A program made the translations under genes and the position numbers. From positions 5,242,001 through 5,306,000 of the forward strand of contig NZ_VFML01000001.1 of assembly GCF_006715045.1 (NCBI RefSeq): a DNA stretch of 64,000 bases, given 5' to 3'. Shown here in pieces: positions 25,793 through 34,647 of this stretch; position 1 is the first letter of the stretch, and the number at the start of each line of letters is the position of its first letter. Source of the DNA: Amycolatopsis cihanbeyliensis (lineage in GTDB: Bacteria > Actinomycetota > Actinomycetes > Mycobacteriales > Pseudonocardiaceae). Below the pieces are notes generated by a model. It searched no databases and was not told the origin of the DNA. It saw only the letters and a list, made by a program, of their open reading frames with translations.

Positions 25793-26706
25793 GACGACGT
25801 CCCCTTTCCGGCGAGCAGATCGTCGGCCTCAACGTCGTGTGGTCGGATCGTGGTCAGCTCGGTCAGGAACCGCTCCGGTTCACGCAGGCGCACGATCCTG
25901 GCCAGCCACGCGAAAGCTCCGGCGAACAGCGTCCCGACGAGCAGGAGCATGAGCTGGCCGAACGCCGAGTCGTACGGGGTGAGGTAGCCGCGGTTGAGCA
26001 GCACGAGCCCGATGGCGAAGGCCAGCGTGGTGATCACGATGACCCGCACGCTAGTCCGGGTGCGGGCGCGTCCGGCCTCGACCCGCATCCGCATCGACGC
26101 CTGCTCGCGGGCCTCACTGGCGAGTTCGCCGAGCAGGTCGGCCAGATGCCGCGCCTGGTGCTCAGCGGCCAGGACGAGCGCAGAGATCACCAGGTCCGCG
26201 GTGGGGTCGCGGAGCTGGTTAGCGAGGTTGCGCAACGACGGTGCCAGGCGTTCACCGCGTTCCAGTCGGACGGCCAGTTCAGTGATCTCCTCGCGAATCG
26301 CGGCCGGACAGGCCGGCGCTGTGGCGAGGATGGCCTGTTCCAGACCGGCCGCGGCGGCCAGGGTGTCCCGCAGCATCTCCGTCCACCCGGCGATCGCTTC
26401 GATCCGTTCGAGGTGGCGCTTGTGGTCGACGTTCGAGCCGAGGATCCGCGGCAAGCCGACCACGGCCAGGACAGTGAGGATGGCGCCGACCACCCAGCCG
26501 GTGAGTGCGCCGACGGCCAGGCCGGCGAGCACTGCTACGACGAGCCAGCCGATCTGCTTGCGGTCGTGGTGTGCGGTCAGCCAGGTGCCCAGGCGCGACG
26601 GCGCCGCCGGACGGGCGGGCCGGCCGCGCAGTCCGACCACGATGAGCAGGACACCGACCGCCAGGCCCGCTCCGAGCAGGCCGAACAGGGCGGCGGTGGT
26701 CGTCAT
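25789..26706 (-). CDS. tadB: TadB, type II/IV secretion F-domain membrane protein
   Basis: This 305-residue protein starts MTTTAALFGLLGAGLAVGVL at ATG 26706, overlapping the tadA stop. It has N-terminal helices, a second pair near 70-105, the F domain (AGWTEMLRDTLAAAAGLEQA, then ELAVRLERGERLAPSLRNLA) and C-terminal helices (LLVGTLFAGAFAWLARIV). It is the usual partner of TadC in Flp pilus assembly, and its gene order tadA-tadB-tadC is canonical. Confidence 0.85.
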   Translation of the reverse strand: MTTTAALFGLLGAGLAVGVLLIVVGLRGRPARPAAPSRLGTWLTAHHDRKQIGWLVVAVLAGLAVGALTGWVVGAILTVLAVVGLPRILGSNVDHKRHLERIEAIAGWTEMLRDTLAAAAGLEQAILATAPACPAAIREEITELAVRLERGERLAPSLRNLANQLRDPTADLVISALVLAAEHQARHLADLLGELASEAREQASMRMRVEAGRARTRTSVRVIVITTLAFAIGLVLLNRGYLTPYDSAFGQLMLLLVGTLFAGAFAWLARIVRLREPERFLTELTTIRPHDVEADDLLAGKGTSS

Positions 26707-28145
26707 GGCTGCCACCACCCTTCACGCCGCTCGGCCAGATCCGGGTCGAAGCCGGTGCCGACGAGCAGGTCGAGGGTGTCGGTGCGCAACGGGGCGCCCG
26801 GCACGGCACGCAGGTCAGGGCCCGGTCGCCACACCTCGTTGCTGATGATCTGCCGATCGTCGGCGCCGACGACTTCGCGGATGGAGGACACCACGCGCCT
26901 GCTGTTCTCCCCGCGGGGCTTGTCCAGGTGCACCACGAAATGCAAGCCCGCGGCGACCAGGAGGTTGGTCGCTTCCATCGGCAGCCGCTCAGGGCCTTGC
27001 ACGGCGTAGGCGGCCAACTTCGTGAATGCGCCCTGGCTGGTGGAGGAGTGCAGGGTGCCCATGCTGCCGTCGTTGCCCATGCTCATGGCGTTAGTCAGCG
27101 GGATGACCTCGGGACCGCGGACCTCGCCCACGATCACCCGGTCCGGGCTCTGGCGCAGGGACTGCCACACCAACTCGGACAGCGAGACCTCACCGACGCC
27201 TTCCAGGTTGGGTTCCCGGGCCTGCATGGCCACCACATCTGGGTGCGCGTCGGAGTCTTCGCCGAGGCCGAGTTCGAAGACATCCTCGATGGTGAACAAC
27301 CGCTCCCAGGGCGGGATGGCCGAGGCCAGCCCGCGCAGCATGGTGGTCTTGCCGATCGCGGTCCCACCGGTGATCAGAACGTTGCGCCGGGCGCGCACCA
27401 TCGCGGTCAGGAAAGATTCCAGCGCCAGGTCGATGGTGCCGTTCTCCCGGAGCTCCGCCAGGGTGACCTTGGTGAAGCGGTGCCGCCGGATCGAGACACA
27501 GGGCCGTGCGGTCACGGCCATGACGGCCGACACCCGCTCACCGCCAGGCAACTGGAAGTTGACGATCGGCGATCCGCGGTCGAAACGGCGTTCCTCCACA
27601 CCGGACCGGGTGGCCAGGTCGCGGATGAGCTCGACGAGTTCGGTGTCCGAGCCCACCACCGGCGCCAGGCGGGCGCGGCGGCCGTCGGCGTATCGAACGA
27701 AGACGCGGTCGTAGCCGTTGATGTTGATGTTCTCGATCTCGGTGTCGGCCAGCAGCGGTTCCAGACCACCAAGCCCGAAGACCTCGTCGAGCACCGCCGC
27801 GATCACACGCTGCTCGACCTCCGGTCGCACCAGGTCGTGGGCAAGCCGCATCTCAGCCTGCGCATGAGCCTCGGCCGCGTCTTGCAGGATCACCTGGGCC
27901 ATCTGCCGACGCTGCACGGTGCCCATCGGGGCACGGCCGGCGCTCTCGTCGTCCCTGATGCGCTGGCTGAGTTGCGTGGACAGCTGATCACGCAGGTACT
28001 GCCGCAGCCGGTCCACGGCCGCGGCCTCGCCCGCGGGCCGATGCGGGACCTCGGCCGGGCCGGGCAGGTTCGCCGAACGAGGTTGCGGTCCAGCTCCGTT
28101 CGGCGTGGTTGTCCAGCGCGCGTCGCCGAGTCCGGGCCGACTCAT
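26703..28145 (-). CDS. tadA: TadA/CpaF secretion ATPase
   Basis: This is a 480-residue hexameric ATPase of the VirB11/GspE family. Walker A is ITGGTAIGKTTM, an unusual A-I in place of the common G-S. It also has the Asp box (LFTIEDVFELGLGED), Walker B (SPDRVIVGEVRGPE) and the His box (SMGTLHSSTSQGAF). The N-terminal domain contains VFGLGGLEPLLADTEIENIN, typical of CpaF. Start and stop overlap neighbours as ATGA. It powers pilin polymerisation. Confidence 0.92.
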   Translation of the reverse strand: MSRPGLGDARWTTTPNGAGPQPRSANLPGPAEVPHRPAGEAAAVDRLRQYLRDQLSTQLSQRIRDDESAGRAPMGTVQRRQMAQVILQDAAEAHAQAEMRLAHDLVRPEVEQRVIAAVLDEVFGLGGLEPLLADTEIENININGYDRVFVRYADGRRARLAPVVGSDTELVELIRDLATRSGVEERRFDRGSPIVNFQLPGGERVSAVMAVTARPCVSIRRHRFTKVTLAELRENGTIDLALESFLTAMVRARRNVLITGGTAIGKTTMLRGLASAIPPWERLFTIEDVFELGLGEDSDAHPDVVAMQAREPNLEGVGEVSLSELVWQSLRQSPDRVIVGEVRGPEVIPLTNAMSMGNDGSMGTLHSSTSQGAFTKLAAYAVQGPERLPMEATNLLVAAGLHFVVHLDKPRGENSRRVVSSIREVVGADDRQIISNEVWRPGPDLRAVPGAPLRTDTLDLLVGTGFDPDLAERREGWWQP

Positions 28146-28984
28146 GGGGTCGCGCCGTTTCGTGTCTGCGGTCCGTGGGGCTGCAGGGCCGCGCCCGAGA
28201 CCGGTTCACCAGGCACTGCCAGTCGCAGGTGCAGGCCGCGGGTGCCGCCGGGATTGTTGGCGGCATGCCAGTGTGCGTAAGCGTTCAGCGCGATCTTGGC
28301 GGCGGCGCGTCCGAGCGTGGACCTCGCCGGGCCGTGCCGGCCGTTTCCCTGCCCGCACAACACTGCGGCGCCCTTGTCGTCGCGGGGAATCCGACCCATC
28401 ACCGGGATCCCGAGGACCTGGGAGACCTCCGCGGTCGGGTAGCCGTCGCCGACGAGCACGAGGCACGGCTTACGGGACCACTGCTGAGCGGCTCGCAGCT
28501 TGAGCGCGACATGCGCGAGCTCGTCATCGTGCGGGCGGGCGACCAACAGCATGGCGTCGGCGCTGCGGATGATCGGGAACGTGGGTGAGCCAGGATCCGC
28601 TCGGCCGCAGTCGACAATGACCGCGATTCCCAGCTGGTCAGCCGCCCGGCGCAGCGGGGACGAGGCTCCTACGGCCAGCACCGACAACGCGGCGCGGGCC
28701 TGCTCGGCGCCGACCGGCCCGAGCACCACGCGCAAGCCACCGGGCAGAAGTTGCGTGTGCCGGGCGAGCAGGTTCGGGTCGGTGCCGCCGCGGCCCCGTG
28801 CCGCGGCGGCCAGGCTGACCAGACCCGGTGATTCCGGCAGTCGGAAGCGGGCCATCAGGTCGCCGCCGGCGGGGTCGGCCTCGACCACGATCGGGTTCTC
28901 CTGTCCTGGCCATCGCGCGCCGAGCGCGGTCGTCAACGTGGTGACGCCGGGCGAGCCCTTGAGTGAACAGACTGCGATGAGCAT
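28142..28984 (-). CDS. TadZ/CpaE-like MinD-family localisation ATPase
   Basis: This is a 280-residue SIMIBI-class P-loop protein starting MLIAVCSLKGSPGVTTLTTA. The deviant Walker A has V where the second lysine normally sits (KGSPGVTT), so ATP hydrolysis is doubtful, as in other degenerate TadZ-like proteins. EADPAGGDLMARF and VIVDCGRADPGSP follow in MinD order. It is likely to position the pilus machine at the membrane. It lies between tadA and the cpaB-like gene, with overlapping starts and stops. Confidence 0.75.
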   Translation of the reverse strand: MLIAVCSLKGSPGVTTLTTALGARWPGQENPIVVEADPAGGDLMARFRLPESPGLVSLAAAARGRGGTDPNLLARHTQLLPGGLRVVLGPVGAEQARAALSVLAVGASSPLRRAADQLGIAVIVDCGRADPGSPTFPIIRSADAMLLVARPHDDELAHVALKLRAAQQWSRKPCLVLVGDGYPTAEVSQVLGIPVMGRIPRDDKGAAVLCGQGNGRHGPARSTLGRAAAKIALNAYAHWHAANNPGGTRGLHLRLAVPGEPVSGAALQPHGPQTRNGATP

Positions 28985-29688
28985 CAGCGGCCACCTCCCG
29001 AGATCGCCACCAGGCTGAGCTGACCTGCCGGAGCAGAGGCCAACGCCCGAGCGTCCGATTCAGACAGTTGCAGGGACACCACAGTGGTCTGTTCTGTCTC
29101 GCGCGTGGCGATACCGGTCACCACCGCGGTCCACGACGAGGTCTCTCCGCTCGACGTTCCTGTAGTCGTGCCCTGGCCCGGCGCAGTAAGCACCGCGACG
29201 GTGGTTCCGGGCGACAGGTCGGGCGGGAATTGGCCCGATTTCAGCCCGACGGCGGCAATTGCCTTGCCTTGTGCAGGAATGTGCGGGGTGCCGAGGACGG
29301 AGCGCGTCACCAACGAACCGGCGGGCAGGCTGAACGCGACCGGCTTTCCCACCACTGCGGATGCCGACGATACCGGCATAACGTCCATTTCGGAGTCGGA
29401 CGCCATGCTGACCTCCTTGAGGTCCTGCGCAGTCAGCATGTGGCCCACCGCAACCGGACGAGCCAACGCCAACACGCTTTCCCTGTCGCCCAACTGCATC
29501 CCGGCGAACACACCTCCGGCCGAGCACGCCACGACCAGCAGGACCCCGAGCAGCAGGTAGGGAACGCTGCGCCGCCGGCCCCCGCCGCTCAGCCGCGAAG
29601 GGGCCTTGCCGTCACGGCCAGCCCAGGCATTGGGCGACGTTCGGTCTGTCGTCGTGCCGGTGCTGGTCGAATCCGCGGTAGTGGTCAC
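28984..29688 (-). CDS. CpaB/RcpC-like SAF-domain protein
   Basis: The protein has about 234 residues from GTG 29688 (GTG 29691 adjacent), with AAGGAGG upstream. A disordered Thr/Ser-rich N-terminus precedes a membrane helix (VPYLLLGVLLVVACSAGGVF). A SAF domain follows: RPVAVGHMLTAQDLKEVSMA, then VVGKPVAFSLPAGSLVTRSV. CpaB/RcpC proteins bind cell-wall polymers and shape the pilus channel. It shares one base with the start of the TadZ-like gene. Confidence 0.78.
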   Translation of the reverse strand: MTTTADSTSTGTTTDRTSPNAWAGRDGKAPSRLSGGGRRRSVPYLLLGVLLVVACSAGGVFAGMQLGDRESVLALARPVAVGHMLTAQDLKEVSMASDSEMDVMPVSSASAVVGKPVAFSLPAGSLVTRSVLGTPHIPAQGKAIAAVGLKSGQFPPDLSPGTTVAVLTAPGQGTTTGTSSGETSSWTAVVTGIATRETEQTTVVSLQLSESDARALASAPAGQLSLVAISGGGR

Positions 29689-29808
29689 CACCGGACCTCC
29701 TTCAGGCACAAAGCCATCGCGGCGCGTCGATCCGGTGTGGTCGACGGGCCTTCCGTAACAGGGTGTTTCGTTGTGCACGCTCGCCTTCGTCGGGCGAGGG
29801 GCTTGGGC

Positions 29809-30852
29809 TCAGCCGGTCGCGATTCCCTGGCTCTCCGCTACGCGGAAGGCCGCGCTGCCGGTCGTGGTCATGTTCGGGAACGTTCCGCCCTGGCCGGCCC
29901 CCGACCAGGTCACTGTCCAGGCCACGGTGGCGGTTACCGGGAATGCCTCGCCGCGTTGCCCGGCCGACGAGGTGCGGTAGGTGTAGCCGCAATCCGGCGA
30001 AGCGCTCTTCGGGTCACCCCCGGCAGGGAACGGGGAGCCCGGACCGGTGCAAGTCACCGAACCGCCATCACCCATCGACCAGGTCATCGAAGTCGGCTTC
30101 GCGACAGCGGTCACCGAGACACCCGGCACGGACGCCGTGGCCGAGACGTCGCCCCAACTGCTGCGGTCCAACCACAACCAGGTCGGCAGGTTGACCAACT
30201 GGTCCCCGGCCGGGTTCGCCTTGATCTTCGGAGTGGGCAGCCGCAACTGGTTCCGAGCTTGCGCCGCGAGTTCGGCCGGGGATGGAAGCGGTGCCGGACT
30301 GGGCTGCCCATCCGCGATCCAGACCGGTGGCCGGTACAGGGCGTCGCGGAATCCAGGCCCAGTGCACTTGTAGACGTACCAGGCGCCCGACGGCGGCTGA
30401 TCCTGCGCGAGCCGCGGCGCCGTAGCCGCGAACTGCACGCTGGCTGGCTTGTTCCGCGACTGATACACGACAGGAATCGCGGTGATGACGCCGGATCTGG
30501 ACGGGACGGTGAAGGACGCCGGTTGCGCACCTCCGGGTGGCGGGCCCTGATACCCACTGCGCTCGTACCCGCACTGGGCCAGGTTGGTGTTCCCGCCGAT
30601 GATCGTGTCGCCATTGGCTTGGGCCCGCCCGGTATCGGGCCTACTCCTCCCAGGGGCGCCCGGCTTCGTGTCGCCGCTGCCGTGGTTACTGGCCCCAGGC
30701 CGGGGGTACTTGCCCGCGCCGAGCTCGCAGCCGGGGTTGGGGTACTGGCTGCAGTCGGTGAACCCGAACCCGTCGTCAGCGAACGCCGGAAGCGAGCTCG
30801 CCACCATCACGACCGCGGAGAAACCCACCACGACTCCTACACGTTTCAACAC
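29809..30852 (-). CDS. Secreted protein of the tad locus
   Basis: The protein has about 347 residues, starting at GTG 30852 after a GGAGGGGG stretch. A signal peptide is visible (LKRVGVVVGFSAVVMVASSL, then PAFADDG with an A-x-A cleavage site). The mature part has a glycine/proline-rich head, paired cysteines (FTDCSQYPNPGCELG) and a C-terminal beta-rich domain (WSMGDGGSVTCTGPGSPFPA) resembling PKD-like surface modules. Its start overlaps the lipoprotein gene stop. Probably an exported pilus-associated or surface protein; the exact role is unknown. Confidence 0.7.
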   Translation of the reverse strand: MLKRVGVVVGFSAVVMVASSLPAFADDGFGFTDCSQYPNPGCELGAGKYPRPGASNHGSGDTKPGAPGRSRPDTGRAQANGDTIIGGNTNLAQCGYERSGYQGPPPGGAQPASFTVPSRSGVITAIPVVYQSRNKPASVQFAATAPRLAQDQPPSGAWYVYKCTGPGFRDALYRPPVWIADGQPSPAPLPSPAELAAQARNQLRLPTPKIKANPAGDQLVNLPTWLWLDRSSWGDVSATASVPGVSVTAVAKPTSMTWSMGDGGSVTCTGPGSPFPAGGDPKSASPDCGYTYRTSSAGQRGEAFPVTATVAWTVTWSGAGQGGTFPNMTTTGSAAFRVAESQGIATG

Positions 30853-31436
30853 GAGCCCACCCCCTCCACGGCGAATCGGGTGACCCTCCACGTGCCGTCC
30901 TGCTGCTTCTTGACTTCCGCGGTGATCGAGCGCCGTCCGCCCGGAGTGTCGTCGAGCAACTGGCCGTCCTTGTACTTCAGCCAGTTCGAGCTGTCGCTAC
31001 AGTCCGAGATCATGACCGTGGTCGGATTGTCGGCCGGGTTCATTTCGGACACCTGGGGGTTGTGCGTTGGCGCGCCCTTGGACACGACGCCATTGAGGTG
31101 GTCGGTGTACAGGCTGCGGTTGATCACCCCGAGCGCATCGCCGGTCGCGTACTTCGCGAGTTCGGGTGACTGCCAGTCCGAGGTCTCGCCGGCTTTGGCC
31201 ATCTGCTGCCACATCCCCGTGTAAGCGGCCGTCGCCTGCTGACGTGCACGATCGGCGGGAGAGGCCGGTGATGGGGATGCACTGCTCGACGGTGGAGGAG
31301 TTGTCACTCCAGTCGTGCTCTCAGGTGCCGAAGACGAGTTCGAGCTGCAGGCCGCCAACGCCAGCGCCATGAGTCCCGCAGCAACCAGTCCCGCCCTGTA
31401 CTGGCCATTGCGACCGCATACCTTGCCGTCGACCAC
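30846..31436 (-). CDS. Putative lipoprotein of the tad locus
   Basis: The protein has 196 residues with a lipoprotein signal: AGLVAAGLMALALAACSSNS, giving the lipobox L-A-A-C. A Ser/Pro/Thr-rich linker follows, then a domain with YTGMWQQMAKAGETSDWQSP and TWRVTRFAVEGVGSC resembling ketosteroid-isomerase-like secreted proteins. It is the first gene of the minus-strand tad operon, and its promoter should lie in the 280-base gap to the divergent prepilin peptidase gene. Confidence 0.7.
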   Translation of the reverse strand: MVDGKVCGRNGQYRAGLVAAGLMALALAACSSNSSSAPESTTGVTTPPPSSSASPSPASPADRARQQATAAYTGMWQQMAKAGETSDWQSPELAKYATGDALGVINRSLYTDHLNGVVSKGAPTHNPQVSEMNPADNPTTVMISDCSDSSNWLKYKDGQLLDDTPGGRRSITAEVKKQQDGTWRVTRFAVEGVGSC

Positions 31437-31719
31437 GTGCCCCCCTCGGATCCGCGAAAATTCCCTTCGATCTAACTGTGGTACATATCACCTCTACCTG
31501 CCGGCCCCCAGGAGACTGCAATGTCCCTATGCAGGGACACAGGTGTCGGAACAGGGCAAATGGACCGAATTTCACTCAAACGGTCTAATCACAGCGTGTC
31601 CAAGGGGTGCTGAATCGTAGGTTCGTTGCACCAGATTTCGTAATCAGCAGCTGCAGGGGGTACACGATGAATGGTTCTGTCACTCTTGCGAATCGTTCGT
31701 CGAAGGCACCGGCGGGACC

Positions 31720-32364
31720 ATGAACGCAGCCGGCATCGCTGGGTGGGGCCTGGTCGGTCTCGTCGTTGGCGGTGGTCTGCGTGTCATCGTAGAGCGGGGT
31801 TCATTCCTTCCGGAGGGGACAGGCCGACTCGCGCCACCAGCCCTACCGGAGGTGTTTACCGCAGCCTTGTTCGCAACGCTCGCTTGGCGTACCGGCACTG
31901 AGCCCGACCTGTTCGCATACTCCTGGCTCGCAGCGGCCAGTGTCCCGCTAGCCGTGATCGATTGGACCTCCCGCCAACTGCCCACCAAGCTGCTCTGGCC
32001 CGCCGGAATCATCCTGGCCGCACTCTTCGGCGCGGCGGCCATCGTCAGCCGCGACGCATACCCGCTCATCCGCTCCGCTGCGGGCATGCTCGTGCTCCTC
32101 GCGTTCTACGGCGCCATCTACTTCCTCCGACCGGGCCAGATGGGTGGCGGGGATCTCCGGCTCGGCGGCCTACTGGGCCTCGCGCTGGGCTGGGCCGGGT
32201 GGACGGCCGTGCTGGTGGGAACACTGCTGGGCTGGCTCACGGCGGCCATCGCACTGCTGGTGCTCCGCGCCGCTCGATGGCTGGAGCCGGGCAGCGAGGT
32301 CCCCCTCGGTCCCTTTCTCCTGGCTGGTGCACTCGCCGTCGTTCTCATCCAGCCGGGACCGTGA
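31720..32364 (+). CDS. Prepilin peptidase (A24 family, TadV/CpaA-like)
   Basis: This is a 214-residue polytopic membrane protein. The two catalytic aspartates of A24 peptidases are visible in AVIDWTSRQLPTKLLWPAG (first D) and QMGGGDLRLGGLLGLALG (the G-x-G-D motif). Hydrophobic helices cover most of the chain. It would cleave the leader of the Flp pilin and the TadE-type minor pilins. Divergent from the tad operon across a short shared promoter region. Confidence 0.87.
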   Translation: MNAAGIAGWGLVGLVVGGGLRVIVERGSFLPEGTGRLAPPALPEVFTAALFATLAWRTGTEPDLFAYSWLAAASVPLAVIDWTSRQLPTKLLWPAGIILAALFGAAAIVSRDAYPLIRSAAGMLVLLAFYGAIYFLRPGQMGGGDLRLGGLLGLALGWAGWTAVLVGTLLGWLTAAIALLVLRAARWLEPGSEVPLGPFLLAGALAVVLIQPGP

Positions 32365-32392
32365 CCGGCTTAACCCGCAGGAAGTCGTTCGA

Positions 32393-33190
32393 TCATGTGG
32401 GGTGGCGCCCGGCGTGGCGGAACGTGGCGTTGACGTTGTCCAGGTCGGCGGCGCGGGTCCGGCACCGGGCGCAGTGATCCAAATGTGCCTTTACCTGGGC
32501 GCGTTCGCGTTTGGCCAGGCCGCCCCGCGTCCAGGCGCCGAGCCGGTCGGCGGTGGCCCGGCACCGGGCTGGGGCGGTGTCGGCGAGGTGTACTTGGAGG
32601 TATGCCTGGCGCAAGCCTTCACGTGCCCGGTATCCCAGCGCGGACACCCCATTCGCGGTGAGCCCGAGCAGCGGCGCGACCTCGGCAGGAGACTGTTGCT
32701 TGACCTCGGTGTGCCACAGGACCGCCTGCCAACGTTCAGGCAGCCTGGCGAACGCCTTCGCCGCCAGCGTGCGCTCCAGGCCGGCCACCGTGGGGTCCGA
32801 GAACGGTACGGTCAATGCCCCGGCGGCGAGGCGACCGAGTTCGGTCATGTCTTCGGCGAGGTCGATTCTGCGGTTCTTGCGCGTCTTGTCGTAGGCGGTG
32901 TGCCGCAACGTGGTCAGCAAGTACGCACGAAACGCCGAGTGCGGTCCCTTCCCAGCCCGTAGGGCGTCCCACACCTTCGCGAACGCCTCGGCCACCAAGT
33001 CGTCGGCGTCGGCCGGTGACCTGGTCAGCTGGTGCGCCAGGTGGTAGGCCGTGGCCACGTGCCGCTCGTACAGCTGCCCGTAGGCGCTGGCCCTCCCGCG
33101 GCGGACGGCGGTGATCAGCGCAGCGTCCTCGTGTCCGCGCGGCTCGGGCCCGCTCACCGGGTGAGCGCGACACCGAGTCGGCGCGGTCAC
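32393..33190 (-). CDS. ECF-type sigma factor with C-terminal zinc-finger (zf-HC2-like) domain
   Basis: The protein has 265 residues from GTG 33190 (GTGA overlap with the upstream stop). The sigma-70 region 2 is SAYGQLYERHVATAYHLAHQ, then PADADDLVAEAFAKVWDAL and FRAYLLTTLRHTAYDKTRKN. Region 4 is LPERWQAVLWHTEVKQQSPA plus EVAPLLGLTANGVSALGYRA. The C-terminus carries a zinc-binding H-x3-C-x2-C motif (HLDHCARCRTRA) like an anti-sigma domain, fused in cis. It is the last gene of a four-gene coupled operon. Confidence 0.82.
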   Translation of the reverse strand: MTAPTRCRAHPVSGPEPRGHEDAALITAVRRGRASAYGQLYERHVATAYHLAHQLTRSPADADDLVAEAFAKVWDALRAGKGPHSAFRAYLLTTLRHTAYDKTRKNRRIDLAEDMTELGRLAAGALTVPFSDPTVAGLERTLAAKAFARLPERWQAVLWHTEVKQQSPAEVAPLLGLTANGVSALGYRAREGLRQAYLQVHLADTAPARCRATADRLGAWTRGGLAKRERAQVKAHLDHCARCRTRAADLDNVNATFRHAGRHPT

Positions 33191-33594
33191 CGCTCGGCCC
33201 TCATGGGCCGGGCGTAGGCGTAGTTCTCGCACCACCAGGCGCACCATTGGGCCAGGTGTTCCGGATGGTTGGGGAACACCCGGCGCTTGGCCAGGTGGTC
33301 CAGGAAGGTCTCCGCGACGTCGGCGGCGGCTGGTCGATGCTGGCACTCGATCGGCAGCGTGAGCCCACCTGTACCGGTCCGTTCCCCGTGGTAGGTGACC
33401 AGCCAGGTGCGGAGGTCGAGTTCCAGCGCGATCGGGTAACCGGACGGATTCAGCCGAACCCATGGTCGCGGCCACAGCGAGATCCGGCCGTCACCGAACC
33501 GTTCGCACGGAACCGGGCAGATGAACCCGCTGGTGGCCGAGTCGTCGGCGTCGATCAACGCGTCCGCCAGGAACAGGAGCCGACGCGTGTTCAT
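33187..33594 (-). CDS. Hypothetical protein
   Basis: This is a 135-residue protein starting MNTRRLLFLADALIDADDSA at ATG 33594, overlapping the previous stop. It contains FICPVPCERFGDGRISLWPR with two cysteines, YPIALELDLRTWLVTYHGER and a tryptophan-rich tail (AQWCAWWCENYAYARP). I do not recognise the family. Its GTGA overlap with the sigma factor gene indicates co-expression. Confidence 0.62.
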   Translation of the reverse strand: MNTRRLLFLADALIDADDSATSGFICPVPCERFGDGRISLWPRPWVRLNPSGYPIALELDLRTWLVTYHGERTGTGGLTLPIECQHRPAAADVAETFLDHLAKRRVFPNHPEHLAQWCAWWCENYAYARPMRAER

Positions 33595-33806
33595 GGCCTG
33601 TCCCGGCTTGTCAGCACGAGCACCAGCATGACCAGCGCCAGCGGCACGATCAGGCCTATTTCCAGGAGGCTCCGGCCGACCCATGCTCCCGTCAGGGTGG
33701 ACACGCCGAGCAGCGCGAGAAAGCACAGCAGCTCACCACTGAGCGCCAAGAACAGGCCGCCATCTCCGACCGTGTCGCCAACATGCCCCCTCCGCCTGCG
33801 CATCAT
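33591..33806 (-). CDS. Small membrane protein
   Basis: The 71-residue protein starts MMRRRRGHVGDTVGDGGLFL. It has two hydrophobic helices: LALSGELLCFLALLGVSTLT and LLEIGLIVPLALVMLVLVL. Its start and stop overlap neighbours as ATGA, placing it in the sigma factor operon. Function unknown. Confidence 0.6.
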   Translation of the reverse strand: MMRRRRGHVGDTVGDGGLFLALSGELLCFLALLGVSTLTGAWVGRSLLEIGLIVPLALVMLVLVLTSRDRP

Positions 33807-34042
33807 CGGCAGAACGTCCGATCAGCCCAGACCGCAGCGGCCGTCAACCGTCCCCGCAGAGTGCCGACCTGAAGCCTGCTGAATACCACGGGCCCGCCGA
33901 TCGGCACGGTCAGCGTGACCTGCCCTTTCTCGCTCACTCCGCCTGTTGCCGCGGTGCTGTGCCCACGCTTGTCTCTGCACCGCACGGCTTCGTTGCGAAT
34001 CGTTTTCGGCGTCGTCTGCCCTCGTCGGCTGAAAGGCCACAT
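33803..34042 (-). CDS. Small conserved actinobacterial protein (MWPFSRR type)
   Basis: The 79-residue protein begins MWPFSRRGQTTPKTIRNEAV and ends with KGQVTLTVPIGGPVVFSRLQ, then VGTLRGRLTAAAVWADRTF. Small proteins with this MWPF start and V-x-V-x-I-G-G-P-x-V-F block are, as I recall, common in Pseudonocardiaceae next to XRE/DUF397 genes; function unknown. It is first in the coupled four-gene operon leading to the sigma factor. Confidence 0.6.
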   Translation of the reverse strand: MWPFSRRGQTTPKTIRNEAVRCRDKRGHSTAATGGVSEKGQVTLTVPIGGPVVFSRLQVGTLRGRLTAAAVWADRTFCR

Positions 34043-34490
34043 CTCGACTCCCCGGTCTCCTTTGGGTGGGGCGCCTTCGAAGCTGCGGTGGAATCCGGCG
34101 GGCAGGCGGCGGTCGCGGGCAACGCCTGCCCACCGGAGGTCGTAGATGCCACGGGGGCGCCGTCGGAGTCCGGGGCCTCGGCGGGGCCGCCATGGTCCAG
34201 TCCTGACCGCTCCACTCGAGGAACCGTCGGCGAGGCAGCGGATCGGGCAGGACGTTTGGAGAGCCGGAGCCACGCCACAGATAAGCGACGGCGCGTAGCG
34301 CGCGGAGTTGTCGTGGGACCTGGACGAAGCGCCACTCGCTGCTGGCAGCAACTCGGCGCGTTGGTCACGCTGGGGTGAAGCGGGCCGAGCGTGCTTAGGC
34401 CGGTGACTCGGGAGGCCCAGCGGCATTGGTACTGGGCAGGGACACCGATGGGGTGCGCCACCATGGCCGTGCTCCTCGTCGAGTAAGCTC
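34043..34490. other. Intergenic region between divergent operons
   Basis: About 450 bases lie between the MWPF-type gene and the operator cluster of the XRE regulator. Frames across it are unbroken in places but have no recognisable protein features. No gene is called. Confidence 0.35.
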
Positions 34491-34584
34491 GTAACTTGTG
34501 TACTCATAGACTCGACCTCGCAGGCTTGGTGGCTCGGAGTACGGTTTGCCTAGACCGTAACTCGTGTACTCAAGTTGAGTACAC
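34491..34584. promoter_or_regulatory. Operator cluster upstream of the XRE/DUF5753 gene
   Basis: GTAACTTGTGTACTCA (34491-34506) is repeated as GTAACTCGTGTACTCA (34558-34573). The second copy continues into a perfect palindrome, GTGTACTCAA-G-TTGAGTACAC, at 34564-34584. The sites lie 64-157 bases upstream of the GTG start of the regulator. They are strong candidates for binding sites of that regulator (autoregulation). This is inference from symmetry and position. Confidence 0.6.
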
Positions 34585-34647
34585 GCACAAACGAGTGAAT
34601 CGGCCTGTACTATGCGTGATCAAGCTGGTTGCGATTTGGAGGTAGGC

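Noticed and set aside
29068..31224. 718-codon plus-strand open frame
   Set aside because: It lies opposite the cpaB-like, secreted-protein and lipoprotein genes, has arginine/glycine-rich nonsense composition and no motifs. It is a high-GC shadow.
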